A stretch of DNA of 38,697 bases from Lachnospiraceae bacterium (lineage in GTDB: Bacteria > Bacillota > Clostridia > Lachnospirales > Lachnospiraceae). Position numbers and translations under genes: made by a program. Shown here in pieces: positions 23,351 to 31,913 of the stretch (the stretch's first letter is position 1; the number at the start of each line of letters is the position of its first letter). The notes under the pieces were generated by a model. It had not been told where the DNA came from. It was given only the letters and a program-made list of their open reading frames with translations, and ran no database searches. Where the stretch lies: positions 1 to 38,697 of the forward strand of contig CAADSM010000139.1 in the NCBI GenBank assembly GCA_900751785.1. Reading direction: 5' to 3'.

Positions 23351-25214
23351 CGCTGCTTCCTCTGTTTTCTCTGTCAATCATCTCTTCGCCGCCGAATCCA
23401 TATCCCTGCTCCAGTATCTTCCTGTTCTCTTCCGTGTACGGAACTGCAGGGATACAGATAGAGATCGTCGTTCCTTCATCCGGCTCGCTCTCTGCGATCA
23501 CCCCGTACTCTTTTCCGAAGAGAAGCTGGATACGGTTGTTCACATTTACAAGCCCCACTCCCGAGCCATGCTTGTGTACCCGGCTGCTGTCCGTCAGTAG
23601 AAGGCGTACCTGCTCTTCTGACATCCCGATCCCGTTGTCTTCCACAGAGAGGATCACTCTGCCTTCCTCCATCCTTCCCTTCACTCTGATCTCTCCGCAG
23701 TCATCCATGCCGCTCACCCCGTAGTTGATGGCATTTTCAAGTATGGGCTGCAGGATCAGCTTCACAGTACAGTAGGAACAGATCTCCGGATCCACATCAA
23801 AAGTAACAGAAAATGTATTCTTATACCGCACCTTCTGTATATTCATATAGCTCTGCGCATGCTGCAGCTCATCCTTTATGGTGATCACTGTATTTCCTTT
23901 GGAAAGACTGATCCGGAAAAGCTTGGCAAGCTGAGAGATCATAAAAGCCGCGTCGTCATTTCGCTCACCCTCGATCATCCATGTGATGGACTCCAGCGTA
24001 TTATAAAGGAAATGCGGATTGATCTGGCTCTGCAGGGCGTCGAGCTCACTCTTCCGCCTCTCATTCTGTTCCAGAACGATCTTTTTCATCAAGGAATCGA
24101 TCTGTTCATAAGAGCTCTGTATCGAATGCCCGAGATGCCTGATCTCCAATGATCCTCCGATGTAGATCTCCGGCTTTTCTCCCGCCTCGTACGCCTTGAC
24201 CGACTCATTGAGCTTCAGGATCGGGCTTGAGATCCTCACCGAAACGACCCGGTTGATCACGACGAGCATCATAGCCATCAGGAGCATGAGCATGGCAATG
24301 AAATACCGTATGTTGAGCATTCCCTCGGTGAACGTAGAATACGGGATCACTCCCACCAGCTTCCAGCCTGTGTAGCTGACGGTATTGACGATCACCTTTC
24401 TGTTCTCCCCGTCGAGAGACTCGTCATAGACGCCGTCCTTGTATTTCGCCGCTTCTGCATTGTTCTCCTCCACAATGCCGTCGCTGATCTGTATCTGGCT
24501 CGGATGATAGATGATCTCACCGTTACTGTCACATAAATAGTAATACTGCCCGCTGTTCGATTCATTGATCTGGTTCATCATCCGCGAGATGCTGGAATAA
24601 TCCATATCCACGAGCAGGACTCCCAGCTGGGACTCTCCATTCTCCGTCAGCTCGACAACACGGCTGAGAGAAATGACCCAGTAATAACGCATCGTACCAT
24701 CATCGAACAGGTTTTGGATATGGGGCGTGGAGAAATGCATGTTCTCCATCTCCTCCATCGCCTGCTGAAACCAATCCTGATTGGTGATATCCGGATCCTC
24801 CTTCTGCTGCGCCACCGGTTCCGCCGCCATCAGGCTCCCGAAACTGTTATATATTGCAATACTCCTAAGGCTGTCACTGTTCGCCTCATACAGCAGGTTC
24901 ATCCCCGACTGGATCGCTCTCTCCTGGTCCGGAAATGCTCCCTCTTTTACTACATTATAATAAACGGTATCCGAGATCTGCCTCATGCTCACCAGATAAT
25001 CTTCCAGCGTCTCTCCCGTCTGCTCCATCATTTTTTCTGTCGTCTGGATGATCTCCTGCCGCGACAAGGCAGAGAATCTCATGTACAGCACGATCCCCAG
25101 CGTCAGCATGATCGAGATCGAGATCACTGAGAATGCGATCATGATCGTGGTCTGCATTCCTCTCGGCTGAAGCTTTTTCAACTTTCCTAAATACTTATTT
25201 TTCACTTTCTGCAT
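23334..25214 (-). CDS. YesM-type sensor histidine kinase
   Basis: Membrane kinase of about 626 residues. Transmembrane helix 1 is near residues 22-45, followed by a Cache-like extracellular domain of about 230 residues, helix 2, and a HAMP-like linker (about 320-370). The His_kinase domain has the histidine in INPHFLYNTLES. The ATPase domain carries DNGIGM and GSGVGLVNVNNR. This is the LytS/YesM family that pairs with AraC-type regulators. The start is uncertain: ATG codons at 25286, 25247 and 25214 and a GTG shortly after are all in frame, and none has an ideal ribosome binding site. All overlap the 3' end of the regulator gene. The ATG at 25214 gives the smallest overlap, with CGGAG just before it. 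Confidence 0.9.
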   Translation of the reverse strand: MQKVKNKYLGKLKKLQPRGMQTTIMIAFSVISISIMLTLGIVLYMRFSALSRQEIIQTTEKMMEQTGETLEDYLVSMRQISDTVYYNVVKEGAFPDQERAIQSGMNLLYEANSDSLRSIAIYNSFGSLMAAEPVAQQKEDPDITNQDWFQQAMEEMENMHFSTPHIQNLFDDGTMRYYWVISLSRVVELTENGESQLGVLLVDMDYSSISRMMNQINESNSGQYYYLCDSNGEIIYHPSQIQISDGIVEENNAEAAKYKDGVYDESLDGENRKVIVNTVSYTGWKLVGVIPYSTFTEGMLNIRYFIAMLMLLMAMMLVVINRVVSVRISSPILKLNESVKAYEAGEKPEIYIGGSLEIRHLGHSIQSSYEQIDSLMKKIVLEQNERRKSELDALQSQINPHFLYNTLESITWMIEGERNDDAAFMISQLAKLFRISLSKGNTVITIKDELQHAQSYMNIQKVRYKNTFSVTFDVDPEICSYCTVKLILQPILENAINYGVSGMDDCGEIRVKGRMEEGRVILSVEDNGIGMSEEQVRLLLTDSSRVHKHGSGVGLVNVNNRIQLLFGKEYGVIAESEPDEGTTISICIPAVPYTEENRKILEQGYGFGGEEMIDRENRGSSDEEQS

Positions 25215-26805
25215 GCTCCGCTCTGTATTTTGAAGGTGATACGCCATACTTTCTTTTAAAAACGTAACTGAAATAATTCGGATCACTATAGCCTACGCTC
25301 TTCGCTATGATGTAGCTTTTCTCTTTCGTCTCAAGCAGCAGATGCGATGCTTTATCCATGCGGTAATCCGTCAGATACCCGACAAAAGATTTCCCCGTCT
25401 CCTTTTTGAAGATCGTCGAAAAGTAGGAATTGGATACTCCCAAATTCTCGCAGATGTCATCCAAGGAGAGCTTCTCATCCGAATAATTGTCCCGCACATA
25501 CTCCTCTGCTTTGAGCACAAAGGATTTTGTCGATCTGCTCCGCGCGGTGATCAGCTTATCATGGAACGTAAAGCTGACATCGGCAATCCACTTTCTGAGC
25601 GCGTCCGGCTCCATATTCGGAAGTCTGCCGTACAGCTCGCTCATATCCCCCGAAAAGGGTTCAACAACGATGTCATTATTCGCCGCGAACCTGTACAGGG
25701 CGCTGATCAGTTCCATGACCGCGATGTGATGCTGCGGAAACGACTTGACCGAAGCCGACATATGCTCCATATAGCTGTCAACCTCCTCAGCAATCTCCTC
25801 CCGCGAGCCCATACGGATCTTTTTGAACAGTCCGGACAGCTCCGTATCCGTTATCATACCGGTCTCTCCCATCTCCTGGGGCGCAATTTCCTTGATATTG
25901 ATCGCCCGGGATGCTCCGTAAATTCCCCTGTAGGACACGGCTTCTCTCGCACTGCTGTAAGACTGGGCAAGATCCATCATGCTGTCACAGACCTGACCGA
26001 TCCCCACTGTAACGACAGCGCCGATAATACGCAGGGCATATCTGCAAAATCTGTCGCATTCATCCGTTAATTCAGGAACTTCATTCTCGCCTCGGAGCTG
26101 AGCGAGCATTATTGTGTTTCCAAGATAAGAAAAATATTTCGCCCGCCATTTTTCACCAAGCCGTTCCTCCGCCTGCTTCTGAACAGATGTAGCCAGGAGC
26201 AGTGGATTCATATCCCCCGGTACCTGAGTGGAGGAAGTATGGATGACCAGACAGCAGAAGAAAGGACCCTCAAAAGAAATCTGATAATCCGCCAGGTACC
26301 TCGGGATTTCTTCCTCCCGTATCCTGCCCTCGATCAGCGTAGAATAAAAGTTCGCCTGCAGAAGCGGCAGCGAATCCATATAATACTGCTGCAGCACCGC
26401 CACGCTGCGCTTTTCACTGATCTCCTGATCCAGCTTGATCTTAAGCTGCGTAAACACGTTCGTCAGCTCCACGGAGTTCACCGGCTTCAGAATGTATTCC
26501 TCGACTTCAAGGTGCACGGCTTCTTTTGCATATTCAAACTCATCAAACCCTGTGAACAGAAGGATCTTAGTCGCCGGGTATTCGGTCTTGATACGGCTGG
26601 AGAGCTCCAGGCCGTCCATGTACGGCATCTTGATATCTGTCATGACCACGTCCGGCTGATACTCTTCCACCATCTCCAACGCCTTCACTCCGTTGTTCGC
26701 ATATCCGATGACCGAAAACCCGAGACCCTCCCAATTGATCTTTTTCATGATGACCTGGATCACTTCATCCTCATCATCCACTAAAAGCACTGTATATGTA
26801 TCCAT
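25195..26805 (-). CDS. YesN-type AraC-family response regulator
   Basis: Transcription regulator of 536 residues from the ATG at 26805, preceded by GGAGACG. The receiver domain (1-120) has acidic residues in LLVDDEDE, phospho-Asp in VVMTDIKMPYMDG and Lys in YILKPV. A middle region of about 270 residues is of unknown fold, as is usual in YesN proteins. The AraC DNA-binding domain (about 430-536) shows the two helix-turn-helix segments, with CENLGVSNSYFSTIFKKETG and SVGYSDPNYFSYVFKRKYG. It leads the operon that encodes the kinase and two binding proteins. The adjacent mgl operon is the likely target. Confidence 0.92.
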   Translation of the reverse strand: MDTYTVLLVDDEDEVIQVIMKKINWEGLGFSVIGYANNGVKALEMVEEYQPDVVMTDIKMPYMDGLELSSRIKTEYPATKILLFTGFDEFEYAKEAVHLEVEEYILKPVNSVELTNVFTQLKIKLDQEISEKRSVAVLQQYYMDSLPLLQANFYSTLIEGRIREEEIPRYLADYQISFEGPFFCCLVIHTSSTQVPGDMNPLLLATSVQKQAEERLGEKWRAKYFSYLGNTIMLAQLRGENEVPELTDECDRFCRYALRIIGAVVTVGIGQVCDSMMDLAQSYSSAREAVSYRGIYGASRAINIKEIAPQEMGETGMITDTELSGLFKKIRMGSREEIAEEVDSYMEHMSASVKSFPQHHIAVMELISALYRFAANNDIVVEPFSGDMSELYGRLPNMEPDALRKWIADVSFTFHDKLITARSRSTKSFVLKAEEYVRDNYSDEKLSLDDICENLGVSNSYFSTIFKKETGKSFVGYLTDYRMDKASHLLLETKEKSYIIAKSVGYSDPNYFSYVFKRKYGVSPSKYRAEHAESEK

Positions 26806-26845
26806 ATCTTTTCGTCTCCATGTGCGCATGTTATCACATCGCATT

Positions 26846-26874
26846 ATTATAGCAAAAGCACGCTGAAAAGTAAA
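26846..26874 (-). promoter_or_regulatory. Promoter of the sensor operon
   Basis: On the - strand TTTACT (26869-26874), a 17-base spacer and a perfect TATAAT (26846-26851) lie about 40 bases before the regulator start. The sensor genes therefore have a promoter separate from mglB-mglA-mglC. Confidence 0.8.
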
Positions 26875-26884
26875 CGACGTGCCC

Positions 26885-26919
26885 CTGTACAGAAAAAGGC
26901 TCTGTACAGAAAAAAGGCT
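26885..26919. repeat. Tandem 17/18-base repeat next to the mgl terminator
   Basis: CTGTACAGAAAAAGGCT (26885-26901) is followed directly by CTGTACAGAAAAAAGGCT (26902-26919). The copies differ by one A. The second copy provides the T-run and first arm of the terminator, so the duplication may have arisen by slippage. Each copy also holds the small palindrome CTGTACAG. Confidence 0.7.
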
Positions 26920-26937
26920 GCCGCAGTGCGGCAGCCT
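26909..26937 (-). terminator. Terminator of the mgl operon
   Basis: On the - strand a near-perfect GC-rich stem (AGGCTGCCGC/GCGGCAGCCT, 26915-26937) is followed by TTTTTT. It lies 13 bases after the permease stop codon and before the sensor operon promoter. Confidence 0.9.
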
Positions 26938-26949
26938 GAGAAAAATCCA

Positions 26950-28614
26950 TTATTTCTTCTGAACGTATTTCAGACAGTCAAGTGTTACTGCTACAAGGAT
27001 GATGATACCTGAGAATACGAACTGAAGGTTCGTGTCGATACCAAGAATCGTAAGAGAGTAGGTCAGCGCTGTGAAGATAAGAACACCAACAACGACACCT
27101 GAAATCTTACCGATACCACCGGTGAAGGATACACCACCTACTACGCAGGCTGCGATTGCGTCTGTCTCCCAGCCCTGTCCATAAGCTGCGGATCCGGATC
27201 CAACCATTCTCGCACACTCAAGCCAGGAACCAAATCCATAGAGGATACCAGCCAGAATGAATGCACCGATTGTTACAGCAAATACGGAAATACCTGAAAC
27301 CGATGCTGCTTCCGGGTTACCGCCTACAGCGTACAGGTTCTTACCGAATTTTGTCTTGTTCCAGATAAACCATACGATCACTACTGCTGCTACTGCCCAG
27401 ATGATAATCGTCGGGAAACCGTTGATCTTCGGGATAACCATATTCGGAACCGTCGGCTCGATCGCACCGAATGATACACCCTTTGTTGCATAGGTAACGA
27501 TACCGAAGATCATCAGCATGTTCGCCATCGTAGAGATGAACGGATGCATCTTGAACTTAGCAGTAAAGAAACCTGCGATCGTTGTAAAGAACGTACACAG
27601 TACGATACATACTACCAGGGCCAGGATCATTCTTGCCCCGATCGGCATACCGGTAAAATCGAAAATGTGTCCAAAAACGCCGCCGGTATTGATACCCTGA
27701 TGCATGATAATTGTCGCCGCTGTCATACCCATACCTACCATACGTCCGATGGAGAGGTCGGTACCTGCAAGGAGGATCAGACCAGCAACACCAAGTGCCA
27801 GGAACATTCTCGGCGAAGCCTGCTGAAGAATGTTGAGGACGTTGTTATATGTAAGAAGCGGTGATCCTTTGACGATCGGTGTAATGATACAGAGTGCGAT
27901 GAACACCAGAAGAATGGCGATATACAGACCGTTCTTCAGGAGGAATGCTCTCCGGTTGAATGTATACTTGTAGTTTTCCCAGTTCTGTGAAGCCGTCTCC
28001 GCAAATGTAAACTTTGACATGCGGAGCAGGTCGATCAGATGATACTTGTGTGCAAACGCCGCATGTCTTCTGTCCTTGATCGACTGATAGTCTTTGTCCA
28101 GATCCAGCTTTGCATCGAAGCAGCGGTTTTTATAAACATACTTCTCATCTTTGATCTCCTGATGATCTGAAAGCTTAGCAAGTGCTGCCTTGTGCTCTTT
28201 TTCAAGCTCTGCCAGCTTCTTGGTATATTTCTCTTTTGCAAGGACCTTTTCCTGTGCGCAGCTCGCTTTTACCGGCTCATAGTATTCTTTGTCAAAATGA
28301 GCTTTCAGATATCCCTCTGCATCAGCGATCAGCTTTGAGATCTGATCTTTGTTCTGCGCCTCTACAGCCTTAGCATTGTCAAGCTCCTTTCTGAGCTTGG
28401 TGATCTTTGATTCTTTTTCCTCTTTCGACAGTGTACGGTCTCTTTTGATACCGTCAATCCTGTTCTGAATAGCGACAACCTTGTCTGTACCATCTACTCT
28501 GAGGCTGTCGATCTTATCCTGAATTTTACCGACATATTCATCTATCGGCTGACGCAGCTTCAATTCCTGCTCAGCCGTAAGAATCTTACTGTTTCCATTA
28601 GCCATATCCATCAT
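26950..28614 (-). CDS. mglC: MglC-like sugar ABC permease with long coiled-coil N-terminal extension
   Basis: Membrane permease of the RbsC/MglC family. The transmembrane part begins near residue 228 (LYIAILLVFIALCIITPI) and contains typical blocks such as LALGVAGLILLAGTDLSIGRM and YAVGGNPEAASVSGI, ending at 554. About 220 residues in front are highly charged and helical, rich in Lys, Glu and Asp, with heptad-like segments (KITKLRKELDNAKAVEAQ, KLAELEKEHKAALAKL). E. coli MglC (about 336 residues) has no such part. The extension should be cytoplasmic and might contact the ATPase or a regulator. The start is ambiguous among ATGs at 28614, 28611 and 28605; GGGAG spacing favours 28605. It is the last gene of mglB-mglA-mglC, 10 bases after mglA. 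Confidence 0.9.
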   Translation of the reverse strand: MMDMANGNSKILTAEQELKLRQPIDEYVGKIQDKIDSLRVDGTDKVVAIQNRIDGIKRDRTLSKEEKESKITKLRKELDNAKAVEAQNKDQISKLIADAEGYLKAHFDKEYYEPVKASCAQEKVLAKEKYTKKLAELEKEHKAALAKLSDHQEIKDEKYVYKNRCFDAKLDLDKDYQSIKDRRHAAFAHKYHLIDLLRMSKFTFAETASQNWENYKYTFNRRAFLLKNGLYIAILLVFIALCIITPIVKGSPLLTYNNVLNILQQASPRMFLALGVAGLILLAGTDLSIGRMVGMGMTAATIIMHQGINTGGVFGHIFDFTGMPIGARMILALVVCIVLCTFFTTIAGFFTAKFKMHPFISTMANMLMIFGIVTYATKGVSFGAIEPTVPNMVIPKINGFPTIIIWAVAAVVIVWFIWNKTKFGKNLYAVGGNPEAASVSGISVFAVTIGAFILAGILYGFGSWLECARMVGSGSAAYGQGWETDAIAACVVGGVSFTGGIGKISGVVVGVLIFTALTYSLTILGIDTNLQFVFSGIIILVAVTLDCLKYVQKK

Positions 28615-28624
28615 TCTCCCTCAA

Positions 28625-30133
28625 TTATAGGTATTTTGCACTGAGCCTCAACAGCTCTTCCTGATCTGTATCTTTGGTGTTCACGATTCCGGAAAGATGC
28701 CCGTTTGACATAACGCCGATACGGTTCGTGATTCCGAGAATCTCCGGCATCTCAGAGGAAACAACGATGATCGTCTTTCCCTGTTTTGCCATCTGGATGA
28801 TCAACTCATAGATCTCATATTTCGCTCCTACGTCGATTCCTCGGGTAGGTTCATCCATCATAAATACCTGAGGCTCACGCTCCAGCCATCTTCCGAAGAT
28901 GATCTTCTGCTGGTTTCCTCCTGAAAGGCTGGTGATCATATCATCCGGTCCCATACACTTGGTATGCATGACCTTGATCTCTTTTGCAGTCGCATTCACC
29001 ATCTTCGTATCCGAAAGCGCCACACCGGTCTTATACTGATTCAGGTTCGCAATGGTGGTGTTAAAGGTAAGGTCCGTCTTCATGAACAGACCGTTGGCCT
29101 TTCGCTCCTCAGTGATCATGGCAAAGCCATGCTCCATAGCTTCCCTTGCATTATTAAAGTTCATCAGCTTGTTCTTGAAGTAAACACGTCCCGCTGCTCT
29201 GGTCCGCACACCGAAGATCGTCTCCAGGAGCTCTGTACGCCCTGCACCTACCAGTCCGTACAGACCGAAGATCTCACCTTCTCTTACATCAAATGAAATA
29301 TCCTGCAGATGAGGCTCATACTTTGTAGACAGGTGCTGCACGGACAGGACTACATCCTTCGGTGTATTGTCAACAGGCGGGAACCTGTTTTCGAGGGAAC
29401 GTCCAACCATGGCTGCGATCAGTTCGTTCATATCCGTATCGCTGGCATGTTTTGTCATGACCAGATTACCGTCTCGAAGAACTGATATATCATCGCAGAT
29501 CTCAAAGATCTCATCCATTTTATGAGAGATATAGATCAGCGCGATGCCCTGTTCTTTCAGCATCCTCATCATCTCGAAGAGCTTGTCTACTTCCTGTACT
29601 GTCAGGGAGGATGTCGGCTCATCGAGAACGATCACCTTTGAGTTATAGGAGATTGCTTTTGCAATCTCGCACATCTGTCTCTGTGAAACAGACATATTGC
29701 GCATCGGCTGTGTGAGGTTCACAGTCATGCCCAGCCTTCTGAAAAGCTCAGAAGCTTCTTTCTTCATTCTTCCCTCATCAATCACGCCCAGGGAATTGAC
29801 CGGATAACGTCCAAGGAACAGATTGTCCATTACATTTCTTTCCAGACACTGATTCAGCTCCTGATGAACCATCGCAATTCCGTTTTCAAGAGCATCCTTC
29901 GGTCCGGAGAAGCTTACTTCTTTACCGTCAAGGTAGATGTTTCCCTCGTCCTTCTGATATGTACCGAAAAGACATTTCATCATCGTCGACTTGCCGGCTC
30001 CATTCTCCCCCATAAGACCCATGACAGTTCCGCGCCTCACATCAAGATTGATGTGGTCCAGAACTCTGTTTCGGCCAAAGGACTTGCTCATACCGCGTAT
30101 TGATAAGACGATATCATCTTTCTTATCTGCCAT
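28625..30133 (-). CDS. mglA: Galactose/methyl galactoside ABC transporter ATPase MglA
   Basis: Sugar-import ATPase of 502 residues with two fused nucleotide-binding domains, as usual for MglA/RbsA. The first has Walker A GENGAGKST (about 40-48), VIVLDEPTSSL and a degenerate signature MSVSQRQ. The second has LVGAGRTEL in place of Walker A, the signature LSGGNQQK and MDEPTRGID. Both halves show the family asymmetry. The ribosome binding site AGGAG precedes the ATG. It lies between the binding-protein and permease genes. A perfect hairpin separates it from mglB, so mglB mRNA may be more abundant. Confidence 0.95.
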   Translation of the reverse strand: MADKKDDIVLSIRGMSKSFGRNRVLDHINLDVRRGTVMGLMGENGAGKSTMMKCLFGTYQKDEGNIYLDGKEVSFSGPKDALENGIAMVHQELNQCLERNVMDNLFLGRYPVNSLGVIDEGRMKKEASELFRRLGMTVNLTQPMRNMSVSQRQMCEIAKAISYNSKVIVLDEPTSSLTVQEVDKLFEMMRMLKEQGIALIYISHKMDEIFEICDDISVLRDGNLVMTKHASDTDMNELIAAMVGRSLENRFPPVDNTPKDVVLSVQHLSTKYEPHLQDISFDVREGEIFGLYGLVGAGRTELLETIFGVRTRAAGRVYFKNKLMNFNNAREAMEHGFAMITEERKANGLFMKTDLTFNTTIANLNQYKTGVALSDTKMVNATAKEIKVMHTKCMGPDDMITSLSGGNQQKIIFGRWLEREPQVFMMDEPTRGIDVGAKYEIYELIIQMAKQGKTIIVVSSEMPEILGITNRIGVMSNGHLSGIVNTKDTDQEELLRLSAKYL

Positions 30134-30228
30134 TCTCTTTACTCCTGTACATGTATTTTTCAGTATTTAAAAAACATTTCCTTACTATACTTACATAGTC
30201 ATCTTCCGACACGTTTTGCCTTAAATAA

Positions 30229-30260
30229 ATTATTAGGGAGAATTTCTTCTCCCTAATAAT
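30229..30260 (-). terminator. Perfect 14-base intercistronic hairpin between mglB and mglA
   Basis: ATTATTAGGGAGAA (30229-30242) and its exact complement (30247-30260) flank a 4-base loop. On the - strand the following TTTATTTAAG is T-rich but not a clean T-run. It lies 27 bases after the mglB stop. Such hairpins often act as partial terminators or protect the upstream mRNA, raising binding-protein output over the ATPase. Confidence 0.75.
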
Positions 30261-30286
30261 CTTCTGACATCCTTATTTAATGGATA

Positions 30287-31567
30287 TTACTGACTAAGAA
30301 TAGATGTGTAGGAAGCCGCATTATCTGTCTTAACCATGTTAATAGCAAACGCATCATACTGGCTCGGATTTCCGAGACGGTTTGTAATATTGGACTCTGT
30401 CTGTCCGTCACCGCCGATGTACTCAACATCAAGATTAAGCAGATCATCGTACTTCTCAAGCAGCGGCTGATATGTAGAGCTAAGGAAGTTATCAGCAGCA
30501 TTGTAGATATTCAGCCAAACTGATTTTGTCGGATGCTCGCTTTCATCCAGCTGGTTGGATACAGGCTCCCAAACCACTGTAGAATCTGTAAATTCTGTAT
30601 AGTTAGCAGCTGTAACTGCCACGTTCAATGCATAATAGGAACGTTCCTCTTCTCTATATACATAAACGTCTTCTGACAGTACGTTTCCTGCTTCGTCCGC
30701 TGTACCGATACCTGTATCGATATCTACGCCGTCAAGTGCGTTACGAAGAACACGGAGTGTCAGGTAAGCCTGTACGTCTGCATGCTGGCTGATCGTTCCG
30801 CCGTAGCCCTCTGCGATAGCTGCAACCGCGTCGCTGTTCGCATCATATCCGAATGTCGGAACCTTGTTATCTTTTGACCAAGCATTGAACATTGACATTC
30901 CCATACCATCGTTATTGGAAACAACAACGTCGATCTGATCACCGAAGGATGATGCCCATGTACCGATCGCGTTACCTGCTGTAGCGGCATCCCACGTAGC
31001 ACCTGCGGAGTTCTTCATCTCCTGGGAAGCGAGCTCACGTACTGTGTATGTCTTTCCGTTTGCCTCGATTGTTCCGTCTGTAACAATGCTTGAAGATCCG
31101 TCTGTGTTCGTACCTACTGCCTCGCTGTTGATCGCTCCGTTTGCCTCAACACCTGTTCCAAGTGCTGAACGAACGCCTCTTGTACGAGCGATAGAATCAT
31201 TGTGTCCGATATCGCCGATTGCAAGGACATATCCGATAACGCCGTCGCCGTTGCGGTCGATCGTATCAATATTTTCCTGGATGTACTCCAGAACCATCTG
31301 TCCCTGAAGCTCAGCACCCTGGTTTGCATCGAATCCTACATAATATGTATCATCGTTGAAGTTCAGGGCTGTCGTATCAAGCTCTCCTGTGGAGCTGTTG
31401 GACGGCTGGCGGTTGAACCATACTAACGGCTTGTCCGCATTTGCAACCTCTGATGTAGAGCCTCCGTTGTCTGATGAGCTTCCTGAGCTGGATTCTCCAG
31501 ATCCGCATGCGGTTGCCGATAATGCAAGTACCGCTGCGAGTGTCAATAAAACGATCTTTTTCTTCAT
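30287..31567 (-). CDS. mglB: MglB-like sugar-binding lipoprotein, apparently circularly permuted
   Basis: Binding protein of the mgl transporter, 426 residues from the ATG at 31567 (AAGGAGG upstream). Lipobox Cys is about residue 21, followed by a Ser/Gly linker. The mature chain begins with PLVWFNRQPS (about 47-56), which aligns with the middle of MglB (VPVVFFNKEPS). It continues with YYVGFDANQG, calcium loop DRNGDGVIG, GHNDSIAR, NNDGMG and GYDANSD, plus an insertion of about 45 residues near 137-182. The normal first segment appears last: VWLNIYNAADNFLS (about 350-363) and AFAINMV (406-412), ending at 426. Sugar-contact residues are mostly kept, although the equivalent of Asn256 is His. It should bind glucose or galactose. 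A longer reading from 31711 lacks a signal peptide at its start and is rejected. Confidence 0.88.
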   Translation of the reverse strand: MKKKIVLLTLAAVLALSATACGSGESSSGSSSDNGGSTSEVANADKPLVWFNRQPSNSSTGELDTTALNFNDDTYYVGFDANQGAELQGQMVLEYIQENIDTIDRNGDGVIGYVLAIGDIGHNDSIARTRGVRSALGTGVEANGAINSEAVGTNTDGSSSIVTDGTIEANGKTYTVRELASQEMKNSAGATWDAATAGNAIGTWASSFGDQIDVVVSNNDGMGMSMFNAWSKDNKVPTFGYDANSDAVAAIAEGYGGTISQHADVQAYLTLRVLRNALDGVDIDTGIGTADEAGNVLSEDVYVYREEERSYYALNVAVTAANYTEFTDSTVVWEPVSNQLDESEHPTKSVWLNIYNAADNFLSSTYQPLLEKYDDLLNLDVEYIGGDGQTESNITNRLGNPSQYDAFAINMVKTDNAASYTSILSQ

Positions 31568-31778
31568 ATATACGTTTCCTCCTTCTTTCGGCACACTTTT
31601 GCCGTGCCCTTTATTGATAATGACAGTATACTCCATAAGCCCGAGAGAAAACATAGAATATTTTTTGCACTTTATTGAAATTTTTAAGATTTCATTGGGC
31701 ACATCCGCCAAAATTCGACTGTATTTTTGTTGTCAGTTATTGTTTCGGTACAGTTTTTAGCGGTTTTTTGTATTATCA
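31568..31778. promoter_or_regulatory. Upstream region of mglB (leader and probable promoter)
   Basis: On the - strand a TATACT (31625-31630) could be the mgl -10 box, with only a poor -35 (TGTTTT) 17 bases upstream. That is consistent with activator control, for example by the AraC-type regulator encoded downstream. A small hairpin GGCAC/GTGCC lies in the leader just before the ribosome binding site. No CcpA-type site was convincing. Confidence 0.35.
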
Positions 31779-31815
31779 GGTCAATATTGACCTTTTCTGC
31801 TTCCTCCCCTATAAT
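31779..31815 (+). promoter_or_regulatory. Promoter of the blaR1-like gene with overlapping perfect dyad
   Basis: TTGACC (31787-31792), a 17-base spacer and a perfect TATAAT (31810-31815) form a strong promoter. The 14-base palindrome GGTCAATATTGACC (31779-31792) covers the -35 box exactly, as expected for a repressor operator. The dyad does not match the TACA-N2-TGTA core of BlaI/MecI operators. Confidence 0.8.
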
Positions 31816-31913
31816 TATTACACAAGTAAGAGAAAAATCACGGCGCATATCATCCCTTTTCAGCACAGAAAGGACCGGCGTGCGGTGTTCGGACTCTCCG
31901 GAGGTGAAAGCTT

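Noticed and set aside
31568..31711. Upstream start for the MglB-like protein, giving 48 more residues
   Set aside because: The added residues are not signal-like, and the ATG at 31567 has a strong ribosome binding site followed by a normal lipoprotein signal.
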